A program made the translations under genes and the position numbers. A stretch of DNA of 64,000 nucleotides from the NCBI RefSeq assembly GCF_001667015.1, contig NZ_LZIS01000066.1:22813-86812 (forward strand), read 5' to 3'. The notes under the pieces are model-generated. The model made no database searches. It saw only the letters and a program-made list of their open reading frames with translations, and was not told where the DNA came from. The stretch is from Mycobacterium sp. E3198. Lineage in GTDB: Bacteria > Actinomycetota > Actinomycetes > Mycobacteriales > Mycobacteriaceae. This document shows, piece by piece, positions 19,305 to 27,969 of this stretch. Position 1 is the first letter of the stretch. Each line of letters opens with the position of its first letter.

Positions 19305-19883
19305 TCAGAAGCACATGGCGAACTCGTTGCAGCGCAACGGGTAACGCTCGACCGGGCTGGGCGGTGGCCCGGCCATCTGCAGCGAGAACGGTTGCTTCTT
19401 CATGTCGGACGGCAGCCCACAGACCGGGCCGTGCAGGGTGGTGTGGGTGCCGGTCATGGTTTCGTCGCTGAACGCGTAGGTTTCGGTGGTCGGCGCGGTG
19501 CCGCCGCCCGGACACGAAACGCCGTCGGCCTTGTCCACCTTGAAGGTCCACAGCATGCTCGACATGCGGGCCCTGCCGCTGAAGTTCTGCAGCTTGTCCG
19601 CGGCGGTGATCCGTTCGGGCGTCGAGCTCACGACGTTCAGGGCGCAGTTCATCGCGAAGACGATCGGGTCCGAATAGTCGTTCATGTTCCGGGTTCCGTT
19701 CGGCTGAACGCACAGCGCCGAGATGGTCCAGGTGACCCCGGATACGCCTGCCTCGTTGAAGGTGTAGGTGCCGTCCGCCGGCGGCCCGATGGCGCCGGCC
19801 GGGTGGCCCGATTCCGACGCGATCCCCAGCGCGACGGCCGCGCAGACGCCGGCGCCGGCGGCCAGCCCACGACCGAGTTTCAT
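19305..19883 (-). CDS. Exported hypothetical protein (Rv3491-like)
   Basis: 192 residues with an N-terminal signal peptide (MKLGRGLAAGAGVCAAVALGIA) and a secreted domain with several Cys residues (CVQPNG, MNCALNV, SCPGGG, PVCGLP, RCNEFAMC). It is predicted to be a disulfide-stabilised beta-rich protein. The start ATG 19883 gives the same length as the M. tuberculosis protein at the same place, next to otsA. Function not known. Confidence 0.8.
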   Translation of the reverse strand: MKLGRGLAAGAGVCAAVALGIASESGHPAGAIGPPADGTYTFNEAGVSGVTWTISALCVQPNGTRNMNDYSDPIVFAMNCALNVVSSTPERITAADKLQNFSGRARMSSMLWTFKVDKADGVSCPGGGTAPTTETYAFSDETMTGTHTTLHGPVCGLPSDMKKQPFSLQMAGPPPSPVERYPLRCNEFAMCF

Positions 19884-19941
19884 GATGCCCCTCCCTTCAC
19901 GCTGCATCGAGTATCACAGCGTTTCGGCCGCGACACCATGG

Positions 19942-21390
19942 CTAGTTGGGGCCGTGCGGATGCGACTGGGCGAGAGCGTCCAGGAACGACCGCGCCCAGC
20001 GGTCGACGTCGTGGGCGAGCACCTGGCGTCGCATCGCTCGCATCCGGCGCCGGCCCTCCTCGTCCGTCTGGTTGAGCGCCGCCTCGATTGCGTCCTTGAG
20101 CCCTTCGAGGTCGTGTGGGTTGACCAGGTAGGCCTGCCGCAATTCGGCTGCGGCACCGGTGAATTCGCTGAGCACCAGCGAGCCCCCGAGATGGACGCGG
20201 CAGGCGACGTACTCCTTGGCAACGAGGTTCATCCCGTCGCGCAGCGGGGTGACCAGCATGACGTCGCTGGCGACGAAGAACGCGATCAGTTCGTCGCGGG
20301 GAACGGGGCGATGCAGGTAGTGCACCACCGGGTGACCGACCTCGCCGTATTCGCCGTTGATGTGGCCGACCTGACGCTCGACGTCGCTGCGCAGGATCTG
20401 ATAGCTCTCCACCCGCTCGCGGCTCGGCGTGGCGAGCTGAACCAGCACCGTGTCGTCGCGTTTGGCGCGGCCCTCGGCCAGCAACTCGGAGAAGGCCCGC
20501 AGCCGAACGTCGATGCCCTTGGTGTAGTCCAGCCGGTCGACGCCGAGCAGGACCTTTCGCGGGTTGCCCAGCTCGGCGCGGATCTCGCGCGCGCGGCGTC
20601 TGACTTTCGGGTCGCGGGCCGCGTGGTCGAGCGCGGACGAGTCGATCGAAATGGGAAAGGCGCCCACCCGGACGGTGCGCGATTCCAGCTCCACCTCGCC
20701 GAATCGCGACCGCACCCCCACGGACCCCCGGGAGGTGTTGACGCCGATCAACTGCCGGGACAAGAACAGGAAGTTCTGCGCGCCGCCGGGCAGATGAAAG
20801 CCCACCAGGTCCGCGCCGAGCAGCCCCTCGACGATCTCGGTGCGCCAGGGCATCTGCATGAACAGCTCCACCGGCGGGAACGGGATGTGCAGGAAGAAAC
20901 CGATGGTCAGGTCGGGCCGCAGCTCGCGCAGCATCTTGGGCACGAGTTGCAGCTGGTAGTCCTGCACCCACACGGTCGCGCCCCGGGCCGCCGCGTGCGA
21001 CGTGGCCTCGGCGAAGCGGCGGTTGACCGCGACGTAGCGGTCCCACCATTCGCGGTGGTAGATGGGTTTGACGATGACGTCGTGGTACAGCGGCCACAGC
21101 GTGGCGTTGGAGAATCCCTCGTAGTACTCGGCGACGTCGTCGCTGGTCAGCCGCACGGGATGCAGGTGCAGGTCATCCTGCTCGATCGGCTGGTAATCCA
21201 GCTCCTCGTCGTCGTCGGCGACTCCCGGCCAGCCGACCCACGCGCCGCGCCGGCGACGCAGCAGCGGCTCTAAGGCCGTGACCAATCCCCCGGGGCTGCG
21301 TTTCCAGGCCGTGGTGCCGTCGGGAAGCCGCTCGAGGTCGACCGGCAGCCGGTTGGCGACGACTACGAAGTCGGAATTGCCGAAGCCCAT
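19942..21390 (-). CDS. otsA: Trehalose-6-phosphate synthase OtsA
   Basis: 482-residue GT20 glycosyltransferase that joins a nucleotide-glucose to glucose-6-phosphate to give trehalose-6-phosphate, feeding the trehalose pool for mycolate carriers. Signatures: VVVANRLPV with SPGGLVTAL at the N-terminus (G6P loop), [36 protein letters not shown] and the nucleotide-sugar site [12 protein letters not shown]. The ATG follows the small upstream gene with no spacing (TAA then ATG), so coupled translation is likely. An otsB phosphatase is not in the window. Confidence 0.96.
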   Translation of the reverse strand: MGFGNSDFVVVANRLPVDLERLPDGTTAWKRSPGGLVTALEPLLRRRRGAWVGWPGVADDDEELDYQPIEQDDLHLHPVRLTSDDVAEYYEGFSNATLWPLYHDVIVKPIYHREWWDRYVAVNRRFAEATSHAAARGATVWVQDYQLQLVPKMLRELRPDLTIGFFLHIPFPPVELFMQMPWRTEIVEGLLGADLVGFHLPGGAQNFLFLSRQLIGVNTSRGSVGVRSRFGEVELESRTVRVGAFPISIDSSALDHAARDPKVRRRAREIRAELGNPRKVLLGVDRLDYTKGIDVRLRAFSELLAEGRAKRDDTVLVQLATPSRERVESYQILRSDVERQVGHINGEYGEVGHPVVHYLHRPVPRDELIAFFVASDVMLVTPLRDGMNLVAKEYVACRVHLGGSLVLSEFTGAAAELRQAYLVNPHDLEGLKDAIEAALNQTDEEGRRRMRAMRRQVLAHDVDRWARSFLDALAQSHPHGPN

Positions 21391-21555
21391 TTAAGTGTCG
21401 AGCTTGGCCGGTCCAATACCGAGCATGGACAAGAAGACGCGGCACTCGTCGGCGTCGTTCGCGTACGCGGCGACGACCCGCCTGGCCTGGCTCGCGGTGC
21501 TGTCGGCCAGCGGCTCAACATCGCCGATTTCGCCAGGATCAGATTTCGTAGGCAT
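21391..21555 (-). CDS. Small conserved protein upstream of otsA (Rv3489-like)
   Basis: 54 residues starting MPTKSDPGEIGDVEPLADS and ending LSMLGIGPAKLDT. It is acidic in the first half and predicted helical (ARRVVAAYANDADECRVFLSMLG). Its stop TAA at 21391 is directly followed by the otsA ATG at 21390. A small gene occupies this spot in M. tuberculosis as well (Rv3489). Function unknown; it may couple or tune OtsA expression. Confidence 0.75.
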   Translation of the reverse strand: MPTKSDPGEIGDVEPLADSTASQARRVVAAYANDADECRVFLSMLGIGPAKLDT

Positions 21556-21650
21556 GACATAACTCTAGGCCAAGGGCGGCACCCGGCGAGAACCCGCTTA
21601 CATCCTGGCCGTAATGTGTAAACCCTCGGATCTGACAGAAGGTGGGCGGA

Positions 21651-22574
21651 ATGACACTCTCCGACCAAGCCGGCGCGCAAGCCGGTGCCGCGCCGGCCAA
21701 TGAACTGGTGACCTACGAGACCCTCGACGACGGCCGCGTCGCCCGGATCTGGCTCAACCGGCCGGAGGCCCACAACGCGCAAAGCCGCGGCCTGCTGATC
21801 CAGCTCGACGAGGCGTTCCTGCGCGCCGAGGCCGACGACGCCGTGCGCGTGGTGATCCTGGCCGCGCGCGGCAAGAATTTCTCCGCCGGCCACGACCTCG
21901 GGTCCGAGTTGGCGATCGCCGAACGCAGCCAGCTCCCGAGCTTCCGCATCAACGGCGGCACCCGCGATCCCATCGCCGAGAAGATCTACCTGCAGGAGTG
22001 GCACTACTTCTTCCAGAACACCTGCCGCTGGCGCGATCTGCGCAAGATCACCATCGCCCAGGTGCAGGGCAACGCGATCTCGGCGGGGCTGATGCTGATC
22101 TGGGCCTGCGACCTGATCGTGGCGGCCGACAACGCGAAGTTCAGCGACGTCGTCGCCGTGCGCCTGGGGATGCCGGGCGTCGAATACTACGCCCACCCTT
22201 GGGAATTCGGTCCCCGCAAGGCCAAGGAGCTGTTGTTGACCGGCGACGCGCTGGACGCCGACGAGGCCTACCGGCTGGGCATGGTGTCGAAGGTGTTCCC
22301 GGTCGACGAGCTGGCGGACAAGACGCTGGAATTCGCCCGGCGCATCGCCGATCGGCCCACGATGGCGGCGCTGCTCGTCAAGGACTCGGTGAACGCGGCC
22401 TCCGACGCGATGGGGTTCACCGAGGCGCTCCGGCACGCGTTCCACATTCACGAGCTGGGCCACGCGCACTGGGCCGCGCACAACGAGAACAGGTACGCCG
22501 TCGGCCTGCCGCCCGACGTCGAGGACTGGCGCGACGCCAAGCCCACGCAGATCGCCCGCCGCGATACGCCGTAA
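21651..22574 (+). CDS. Crotonase-fold enoyl-CoA hydratase/isomerase family protein
   Basis: 307 residues of crotonase fold with oxyanion-hole segments SAGHDLGS (about 78-85) and QGNAISAGLMLIWACD. Both Glu residues used by hydratases appear replaced: by alignment in my head, the first falls on Met in GLMLIWACD and the second on Val in FSDVVAVRLGMPG. It may therefore be an isomerase, hydrolase or dehalogenase-like member rather than a hydratase. ATG 21651 follows AAGGTGG. It is divergent from the otsA operon. Confidence 0.8.
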   Translation: MTLSDQAGAQAGAAPANELVTYETLDDGRVARIWLNRPEAHNAQSRGLLIQLDEAFLRAEADDAVRVVILAARGKNFSAGHDLGSELAIAERSQLPSFRINGGTRDPIAEKIYLQEWHYFFQNTCRWRDLRKITIAQVQGNAISAGLMLIWACDLIVAADNAKFSDVVAVRLGMPGVEYYAHPWEFGPRKAKELLLTGDALDADEAYRLGMVSKVFPVDELADKTLEFARRIADRPTMAALLVKDSVNAASDAMGFTEALRHAFHIHELGHAHWAAHNENRYAVGLPPDVEDWRDAKPTQIARRDTP

Positions 22575-22575
22575 C

Positions 22576-22634
22576 GCCGGCGGTCGGCTCTGTCGAGTGT
22601 GAAATGCCGGCGGTCATCGCCATCGAGTGTGAAA
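22576..22634. repeat. Two-copy 30-bp-period intergenic repeat
   Basis: Two copies of GCCGGCGGTC-n7-TCGAGTGTGAAA start at 22576 and 22606. Both sub-motifs are identical and the period is exactly 30 bases. They directly follow the crotonase stop. The spacing equals that of the repeat after mam4B, and the complement of that repeat shares the GCCG...GTC...GTGTGA order. Confidence 0.65.
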
Positions 22635-22765
22635 CCTGGGCTTTTGGTGTGCGTCCGGGGCGCGATCTCGTCGATTTCTCAACCCTCGGTACACACGCAA
22701 AGCCCTGAGGACACGCAATCCCTTGTCCCGGGACGTAAGTGGCGCGTGTGACCGCTCGCCTATGC

Positions 22766-22779
22766 TAGAACCCGTTTCA
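22766..22779. promoter_or_regulatory. KstR-type operator upstream of SDR gene
   Basis: TAGAACCCGTTTCA matches TnnAACnnGTTnnA at every fixed position. It overlaps the end of a TATGCT (22761-22766) that could be the -10 box and lies 23 bases ahead of the SDR start. That geometry suits direct repression by KstR. Seen in sequence; binding is inferred. Confidence 0.75.
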
Positions 22780-22802
22780 GTTTTGGCGTGAAGGGATGCG
22801 GC

Positions 22803-23633
22803 GTGCAGCTTTCTTTCGACAACCGGACGTACCTGGTGACCGGTGGTGGCAGCGGGATCGGCAAGGGGGTCGCGGCCGGGCTGGTGGCGTCCGGGGCGTC
22901 CGTCATGATCGTCGGCCGCAGCCCCGATCGGCTGGCGGCGGCCGTCAAGGAGATCGAGGTGCTCAAGGCGGACGGCTCGATTCGGTATGAGCCCGCCGAC
23001 ATCACCAACGAGGAGGAGGCCGCTCGCGCGGTCGACGCGGCCACGGCCTGGCACGGCCGACTCCACGGGGTCGTGCATTGCGCGGGTGGGTCGGAGACCA
23101 TCGGGCCGATCACCCAGATCGACTCGGAGGCCTGGCGCCGCACGGTCGACCTGAACGTCAACGGCACCATGTACGTGCTCAAGCACGCCGCCCGCGAGCT
23201 GGTGCGCGGCGGCGGCGGATCGTTCGTCGGGATCTCCTCGATCGCGGCCAGCAACACCCACCGGTGGTTCGGCGCCTACGGCGTCACCAAGTCGGCCGTC
23301 GACCACATGATGCAGCTGGCCGCCGACGAACTCGGCCCGTCGTGGGTGCGGGTCAACAGCATCCGCCCGGGCCTGATCCGCACGGATTTGGTCGTGCCCA
23401 TCACGGAATCGCCCGAGCTGAGCGCGGACTACCGGCACTGCACGCCGCTGCCGCGGGTGGGGGAGGTCGAGGACGTCGCGAACCTGGCGATGTTCTTGCT
23501 GTCCGACGCGGCCAGCTGGATCACCGGGCAATGCATCAACGTCGACGGCGGCCACCTCCTGCGGCGCGGCCCGGACTTCTCCGCGATGCTGGAACCCGCG
23601 TTCGGTGCCGAGGGATTACGCGGAGTGGTCTGA
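22803..23633 (+). CDS. Short-chain dehydrogenase/reductase, KstR-site-controlled
   Basis: 276-residue classical SDR: Rossmann TGGGSGIGKG, HCAGG in place of NNAG, a Ser in GISSIAAS, catalytic YGVTK, and C-terminal FLLSDAASWITGQCINVDGG. The GTG at 22803 follows GAAGGGA at 7 bases. An exact KstR-type operator overlaps its promoter, so a role in sterol or steroid-CoA oxidation is likely (inference). It converges on the next gene with an 18-base overlap. Confidence 0.85.
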   Translation: MQLSFDNRTYLVTGGGSGIGKGVAAGLVASGASVMIVGRSPDRLAAAVKEIEVLKADGSIRYEPADITNEEEAARAVDAATAWHGRLHGVVHCAGGSETIGPITQIDSEAWRRTVDLNVNGTMYVLKHAARELVRGGGGSFVGISSIAASNTHRWFGAYGVTKSAVDHMMQLAADELGPSWVRVNSIRPGLIRTDLVVPITESPELSADYRHCTPLPRVGEVEDVANLAMFLLSDAASWITGQCINVDGGHLLRRGPDFSAMLEPAFGAEGLRGVV

Positions 23634-24506
23634 GCTTCCGGCGTCCCGGGCGGCGAGGGTGGCCAATGCCGACCAGTCCAACTGGCCGCCGCCCGTCGCC
23701 ACCAAAGTCAGGAAGCGGTCCCGCAGCAGGCTGGCCACCGGCAGCGGCACCTCGAGCTGCTCGCCGGCCGCGAGGACCAGCCGGACATCCTTGAGGCCCA
23801 GGCTCGCCGCGAAGCCGGCCGGCTCGAACTCCTGACGCGCGATCAGCCCGCCGTAGGTCTGATACGCCGGCGCGGCGAACAACGTCGACGTGAGGATGTC
23901 GACGTACTGCTGCCGGTCGACACCGGCCTTGGACACCAGCGCCACGGCCTCGGCGATCGTTTCGATCGCCGACGCGAGCAGGAAGTTGCCGCTGAGCTTC
24001 ACCAGATTGGCGGTGTGCGGCTGCTCGGACACCACGAAGGTGCGCTGGCCGATCGCGTCGAACAGCGGCTGCACTGGCTGCAGCACCTCCGGGGCGCCCG
24101 CGGCGATCACGAAAAGCTTTGCCGCAGTGGCCGCTTCGGGCCTACCGAACACCGGCGCGGCGGCATAGCGCTGGCCGGCGTCGGCGTGCGCGGCGGCGAG
24201 GCGCTCCGACAGCGCGACGCTGATGGTGCTCGACGACACGTGCATGGCCCCGGCCGGCAGCGACGCCACGATCCCGTCGGGGCCGAGCGCGACGGCCTCG
24301 ACGGCCCGGTCGTCGGCCAGCATGGTGAACACCACCTCGGCCCGGCACGCCTGCGCCACGGTGTCCGCCGCGGTCGCGCCCCGCTGCACGAGGCCTTCGG
24401 TCTTGCCGGGGGAGCGGTTGTACACGGCCACGCGGTGACCCGCGGCGACCAGGTTCGCCGCCATGCCCTGACCCATGTTTCCCAGGCCGATGAATCCGAT
24501 GTCCAT
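23616..24506 (-). CDS. NAD(P)-dependent beta-hydroxyacid dehydrogenase (HIBADH family)
   Basis: 296 residues: an N-terminal Rossmann domain starting MDIGFIGLGNMGQGMAANL and a helical C-terminal domain with the catalytic Lys in NLVKLSGNFLLA. The family oxidises 3-hydroxyisobutyrate-like acids or reduces semialdehydes or imines. The ATG 24506 gives a clean Rossmann start. It is divergent from the next SDR with only 19 bases between start codons. Substrate unknown. Confidence 0.85.
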   Translation of the reverse strand: MDIGFIGLGNMGQGMAANLVAAGHRVAVYNRSPGKTEGLVQRGATAADTVAQACRAEVVFTMLADDRAVEAVALGPDGIVASLPAGAMHVSSSTISVALSERLAAAHADAGQRYAAAPVFGRPEAATAAKLFVIAAGAPEVLQPVQPLFDAIGQRTFVVSEQPHTANLVKLSGNFLLASAIETIAEAVALVSKAGVDRQQYVDILTSTLFAAPAYQTYGGLIARQEFEPAGFAASLGLKDVRLVLAAGEQLEVPLPVASLLRDRFLTLVATGGGQLDWSALATLAARDAGSSDHSA

Positions 24507-24525
24507 GTCATACACTCTGCCTTCT

Positions 24526-25317
24526 ATGAAGCGACTCGAGGGCAAGCGGATCCTGGTGACCGGCGCCGCGTCGGGGATCGGTCAGGCGACCGCGTTGCGG
24601 TTGCTCGACGAGGGCGCGACGGTGGCGGCCTCCGACGTCGCCGAGGACGGCCTGGCCCGGACGAAGGCGCTGGCGGAGGAGGCGGCGACCGCCGACCGCC
24701 TCACCACCATGGCCATGGACGTCGCCGCCGAGGAGTCGGTGATCGACGGCGTTCGCCGGGCCGTCGAGACCCTCGACGGCCTGGATTCGCTGGTCAACGC
24801 GGCGGGCATCTTGCGCGCCGCGCACACGCACGAGACCAGCCTCGAACTGTGGAATCGGATCGTCGGCATCAACCTCACCGGGACCTTCCTCGTGGTCCGC
24901 GAGGCCCTCGGGGCCCTGCTGGCGAATCCGCGCAGCGCGATCGTGAACTTCAGCTCGACGTCGGCCTCGTTCGCCCATCCGTACATGGCGGCCTACGCGG
25001 CGAGCAAGGGCGGCATCCAGGCCTTCACGCATTCGTTGGCGCTCGAATACGCCAAGCAGGGGCTGCGCGCGGCGTGCGTGGCGCCGGGCAGCATCAAGTC
25101 CGGAATCACCGATGCCACCGGGGGATACATCCCCACAGATGCCGACTGGTCATTGTTCCCGAGGCTCATGCCCATCCTGCCCACGACCGTCGAATCCAGC
25201 GGGGCCGGAATGGCCGAGCCCAGCGCGATCGCCGGCGTCATCGCGATGCTGGTGTCCGATGACGGCGCCTGGATCACCGGCACCGAGATCCGCATCGACG
25301 GCGGCACGCACGCCTAG
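24526..25317 (+). CDS. Short-chain dehydrogenase/reductase
   Basis: 263-residue SDR: VTGAASGIGQ, VNAAG, a Ser in NFSSTSA, catalytic YAASK, and C-terminal GAWITGTEIRIDGG. There is no ribosome site ahead of ATG 24526. A TACACT at 24511-24516 ends ten bases upstream, so the message may have little or no leader. The start codons of this gene and the HIBADH-like gene are 19 bases apart, so their promoters must overlap each other's coding region. Substrate unknown. Confidence 0.85.
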   Translation: MKRLEGKRILVTGAASGIGQATALRLLDEGATVAASDVAEDGLARTKALAEEAATADRLTTMAMDVAAEESVIDGVRRAVETLDGLDSLVNAAGILRAAHTHETSLELWNRIVGINLTGTFLVVREALGALLANPRSAIVNFSSTSASFAHPYMAAYAASKGGIQAFTHSLALEYAKQGLRAACVAPGSIKSGITDATGGYIPTDADWSLFPRLMPILPTTVESSGAGMAEPSAIAGVIAMLVSDDGAWITGTEIRIDGGTHA

Positions 25318-25328
25318 CCGCGGCGCCG

Positions 25329-26894
25329 CTAGTTGACGCAGGGCACCCCGCCGCCGTCGATCGGCTTCCCTTGATCGGGCGTCGGATAGGTCGTGGTGGT
25401 GCCGTTGTAGTAATACGTGTTGGACTTGCTGGTCGTGGTGGTGGTGGTGGTCGTTGTCGTGTCGTCCATCGTGGTGTCGTCCTGGGCCGGCAGCGAGAAG
25501 TTGGTGTCCACGGTCACCCGGATGTGCCCGGGCTGCACGGCGGCGTTGGGCTGCTTGGGCGCGTCGAGGCCGAGCAGGGTGGCCACGTTGCGCGCGTCGG
25601 TCTCCGCGCCGGCGCCGTATTCGATGGTGGTGGCGGTCGGTTCACCCGAATTGCGGTCGCGCACTTGACCGGCGGTGTAGCCGTGCTTCTTCAGCGCGCG
25701 GGACACCTCGGTGGCCATCCCGCTCACGCTGCCGGCATTGACCACGTCGACGACGGTTGACGGGCTGGGTTTGGCGGCGGTGGTGGCGGGCGTGGTCGAC
25801 GGCTGTGGTGCGCCGATCGCCTGGGCCACCTCGGCTTTGATCGCGGCCGGGTCGATGATGTTCACGTCCTGACCGTCGATGTTGTCGTAGCGCACGACGG
25901 GCAGCGTCCGGAATTCGACGTTGCCGCTGGAGAACAGCGTGCCCAGGCGCTGAATCAGTTCCTCGTCCCAGCCGGAGGACAGCACCACATCCTTGCGCGC
26001 CACGGCCATCAAGCTCTTGAGCTTGTCCAGGTTCGTGAAGGTGCCCGAGGCCTGCAGCTCCTGCATGACCGACGAGATGAACGCCTGCTGCCGGTGGGTG
26101 CGGTCCAGGTCCCCGTTTTCCAGGCCGTGCCGCTGCCGGACGAACGAAAGCGCTTGGGAGGCATCCAGTGTCTGCCGCCCGGCCGGGAAGTCGGCGCCCG
26201 AATACGAGTCGTAGACCGCGTGATTCAGGCAGACTTCCACACCGCCCAGCGATTGGGCCAGGTCGTAGAAACCGGCCAAGTTGACCTCGGCGAAGTAGTC
26301 GATCGGGACGCCGGTGAGGCTGCGCACCGCGCGCAGGGTCGCCGCCCGGCCCGCCTCCCGGCCCTTGGTCTCGAGTTCCTTCTGACTGCTGGTGCCCTGA
26401 TTGGCGAGCTTGTTCGCGACGTATTGCTTGGTCAGCCCGTACGCCTCTTTGATTTTGATGTGGTTGTATCCCGGAACGCCGTTGAACGCCACCCAGTCGT
26501 CGCGCGGGATCGAGAAGGCGACGACCTTGTTGTCGGCACCGATGTGCACCAGGATCAGCGTGTTGGTGTTGTAGCCGCCGTCGTCGGAATCGCCGGCGTG
26601 CAAATGCTTCAGGATCGAGTAGGGCAGATCGTTGCCGTCCTGGTCTTTGCGCGAGTCCAGCCCGATGAGCAAGATGTTCATGTTGTCGCCACTGGAACGC
26701 GGATCCTCCGCCGACAGCGCGTCGGAGACCGTGATGCCGCCCAGCGCCCCGTGGGCCACGTAGTACCCGGCCCCGGTCATCAGGATGGCCCCCACCGACA
26801 CCAGCGTCATCAACCCGCGCGTCAGTCCCTTGCGGAGGCGCGACGGTTGGGTAACGGCCCGATGGCGGCGATGCGCGCCGCCTGAGCGTGCCAT
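25329..26894 (-). CDS. cpsA: LytR-CpsA-Psr family cell-wall ligase CpsA
   Basis: 521 residues: a basic cytoplasmic N-terminus, one membrane helix (about 28-50), an extracellular LCP catalytic domain (NILLIGLDSR, FSIPRDDWV, RQRHGLENGDLDRTHRQQ), a LytR_C domain (about 355-445), and a Thr-rich tail including a run of ten Thr. LCP enzymes transfer arabinogalactan to peptidoglycan. M. tuberculosis CpsA (Rv3484) has also been linked to escape from LC3-associated phagocytosis. The start is the ATG after AAAAGGACGAGG; a TTG directly upstream is less likely. Confidence 0.93.
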   Translation of the reverse strand: MARSGGAHRRHRAVTQPSRLRKGLTRGLMTLVSVGAILMTGAGYYVAHGALGGITVSDALSAEDPRSSGDNMNILLIGLDSRKDQDGNDLPYSILKHLHAGDSDDGGYNTNTLILVHIGADNKVVAFSIPRDDWVAFNGVPGYNHIKIKEAYGLTKQYVANKLANQGTSSQKELETKGREAGRAATLRAVRSLTGVPIDYFAEVNLAGFYDLAQSLGGVEVCLNHAVYDSYSGADFPAGRQTLDASQALSFVRQRHGLENGDLDRTHRQQAFISSVMQELQASGTFTNLDKLKSLMAVARKDVVLSSGWDEELIQRLGTLFSSGNVEFRTLPVVRYDNIDGQDVNIIDPAAIKAEVAQAIGAPQPSTTPATTAAKPSPSTVVDVVNAGSVSGMATEVSRALKKHGYTAGQVRDRNSGEPTATTIEYGAGAETDARNVATLLGLDAPKQPNAAVQPGHIRVTVDTNFSLPAQDDTTMDDTTTTTTTTTTSKSNTYYYNGTTTTYPTPDQGKPIDGGGVPCVN

Positions 26895-27240
26895 CAAAAA
26901 CCTCGTCCTTTTACCAGCGCACCACCCGGCACCGCAACGGCGGTTTGCGGTGATGTCGCTTGCAGCATGCCGTCAAGTATGCGTTAGCTTGCTGTGAACC
27001 CCCCAATTGAGCGGGTTGATGTAACGAGGCTCACCCGCCGCCGGCCGCCCCGCTTCGTCGCGTCGATTCGGCCGCTACCAGCGGCTTTGCGCACAATCTG
27101 CCGGCCCGTGCCGCGCCGTCGTGCCGGGATCGAACCCAACCCGTTACCAATTTGGCATTCCGCGTCGAGTTGTTGCGCGAAATGTGCGCGGAATTTCGGC
27201 CAACTGGTCGACGTTCGCGATGCGGGTGGTCGAACGCCAT
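26895..27240. other. Intergenic region with no convincing gene
   Basis: About 345 bases upstream of cpsA. Frames here show no family motif or ribosome site. It contains the cpsA leader (AAAAGGACGAGG near 26900) and an inverted repeat with arms ATTCCGCG (27157-27164) and CGCGGAAT (27187-27194). Its composition is less G-rich than the flanks. I see nothing else supported. Confidence 0.6.
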
Positions 27241-27615
27241 TCAGCAATACGGATATTCAATGTGCCATCGGCCGTTCACATAGTCGGCCCGATACTGACC
27301 GCCCAGTTGAGGATTCGCATCGCGAATGAACCCGGAACCGCCGGCGTAGGGCGCGAAACCAGGCGGATCCCAGGTGACGGACTGGGGGTTGGGCGGCAAA
27401 TCGGGCGTGCAGGTGAGCTGCTTCTCGACGTAGCCGTCGATGATCCTCTGCTCGGCGGTGGCTTGATCGCCGGCGTCGGGCGGAGGGTCGGCGGGGCAGA
27501 AAGACGCTGTGCGACAGAGGTTTTGGCGTACATCGACGAGCGTCATATCGCCGGCGGGGGTGGCGGCCATCGAGGCGACGATCACGAACAGTGCCGCTGC
27601 CGCACGTACCCACAT
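27241..27615 (-). CDS. Small secreted Cys-containing hypothetical protein
   Basis: 124 residues: a signal peptide (MWVRAAAALFVIVASMAATPAG) and then a mature part with five Cys (NLCRTASFC, LTCTPDL, YPYC) and Pro/Gly-rich linkers. It ends RWHIEYPYC. Secretion is predicted. It lies 16 bases downstream of the 27632-27925 gene on the same strand, so the two probably form a unit. No recognised function. Confidence 0.65.
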   Translation of the reverse strand: MWVRAAAALFVIVASMAATPAGDMTLVDVRQNLCRTASFCPADPPPDAGDQATAEQRIIDGYVEKQLTCTPDLPPNPQSVTWDPPGFAPYAGGSGFIRDANPQLGGQYRADYVNGRWHIEYPYC

Positions 27616-27631
27616 GGTGGCCTCCAGCTGC

Positions 27632-27925
27632 CTATCGGGGCCTGACCAGGTCCTCGCCGGACGCGTAATACCAGCGAATATTCGAGCCCGCGACGATTTC
27701 GGCGAGGTATACGCCGAGCGGTTCTACCTCGTAGTAATAGTGAACGTTGCCCTGCGGGTCCACTGCCGAGGCGCACGAAAGGCCCGGGGCGCCGCACCGT
27801 TGCTTCACCGGTATCGCCAGGACGGCGATGAACAACATGACGGCAATCACCAGCGTCAGCGGCGCGCCGCCCAGTCCGCGACGGGTCCGCGCGGGATGGG
27901 TCACGTTCGGAGTGTAGGGGCTCAC
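27632..27925 (-). CDS. Small single-pass membrane hypothetical protein
   Basis: 97 residues with one membrane helix (LTLVIAVMLFIAVLAIPV) and a short extracytoplasmic domain with two Cys (RCGAPGLSC), then YYYEVEPLGVYLAEIVAG and IRWYYASGEDLV. GTG 27925 is used; an in-frame GTG at 27904 is equally possible because neither has a clear ribosome site. It is likely co-transcribed with the secreted protein that follows. Function unknown. Confidence 0.6.
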   Translation of the reverse strand: MSPYTPNVTHPARTRRGLGGAPLTLVIAVMLFIAVLAIPVKQRCGAPGLSCASAVDPQGNVHYYYEVEPLGVYLAEIVAGSNIRWYYASGEDLVRPR

Positions 27926-27969
27926 AAATCGACGTGCCCCGCCACGCGCCGCACTAGGGTCTGCTGGCT

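Noticed and set aside
25314..25332. CTAGC/GCTAG inverted repeat between convergent SDR and cpsA stops
   Set aside because: Short arms formed by the two stop codons and neighbouring bases; not convincing as a terminator.
27120..27150. tRNA T-arm-like string (GGTTCGATCC on the minus strand) in the cpsA upstream gap
   Set aside because: The stem does not pair properly and no acceptor or anticodon arm is present; likely chance.
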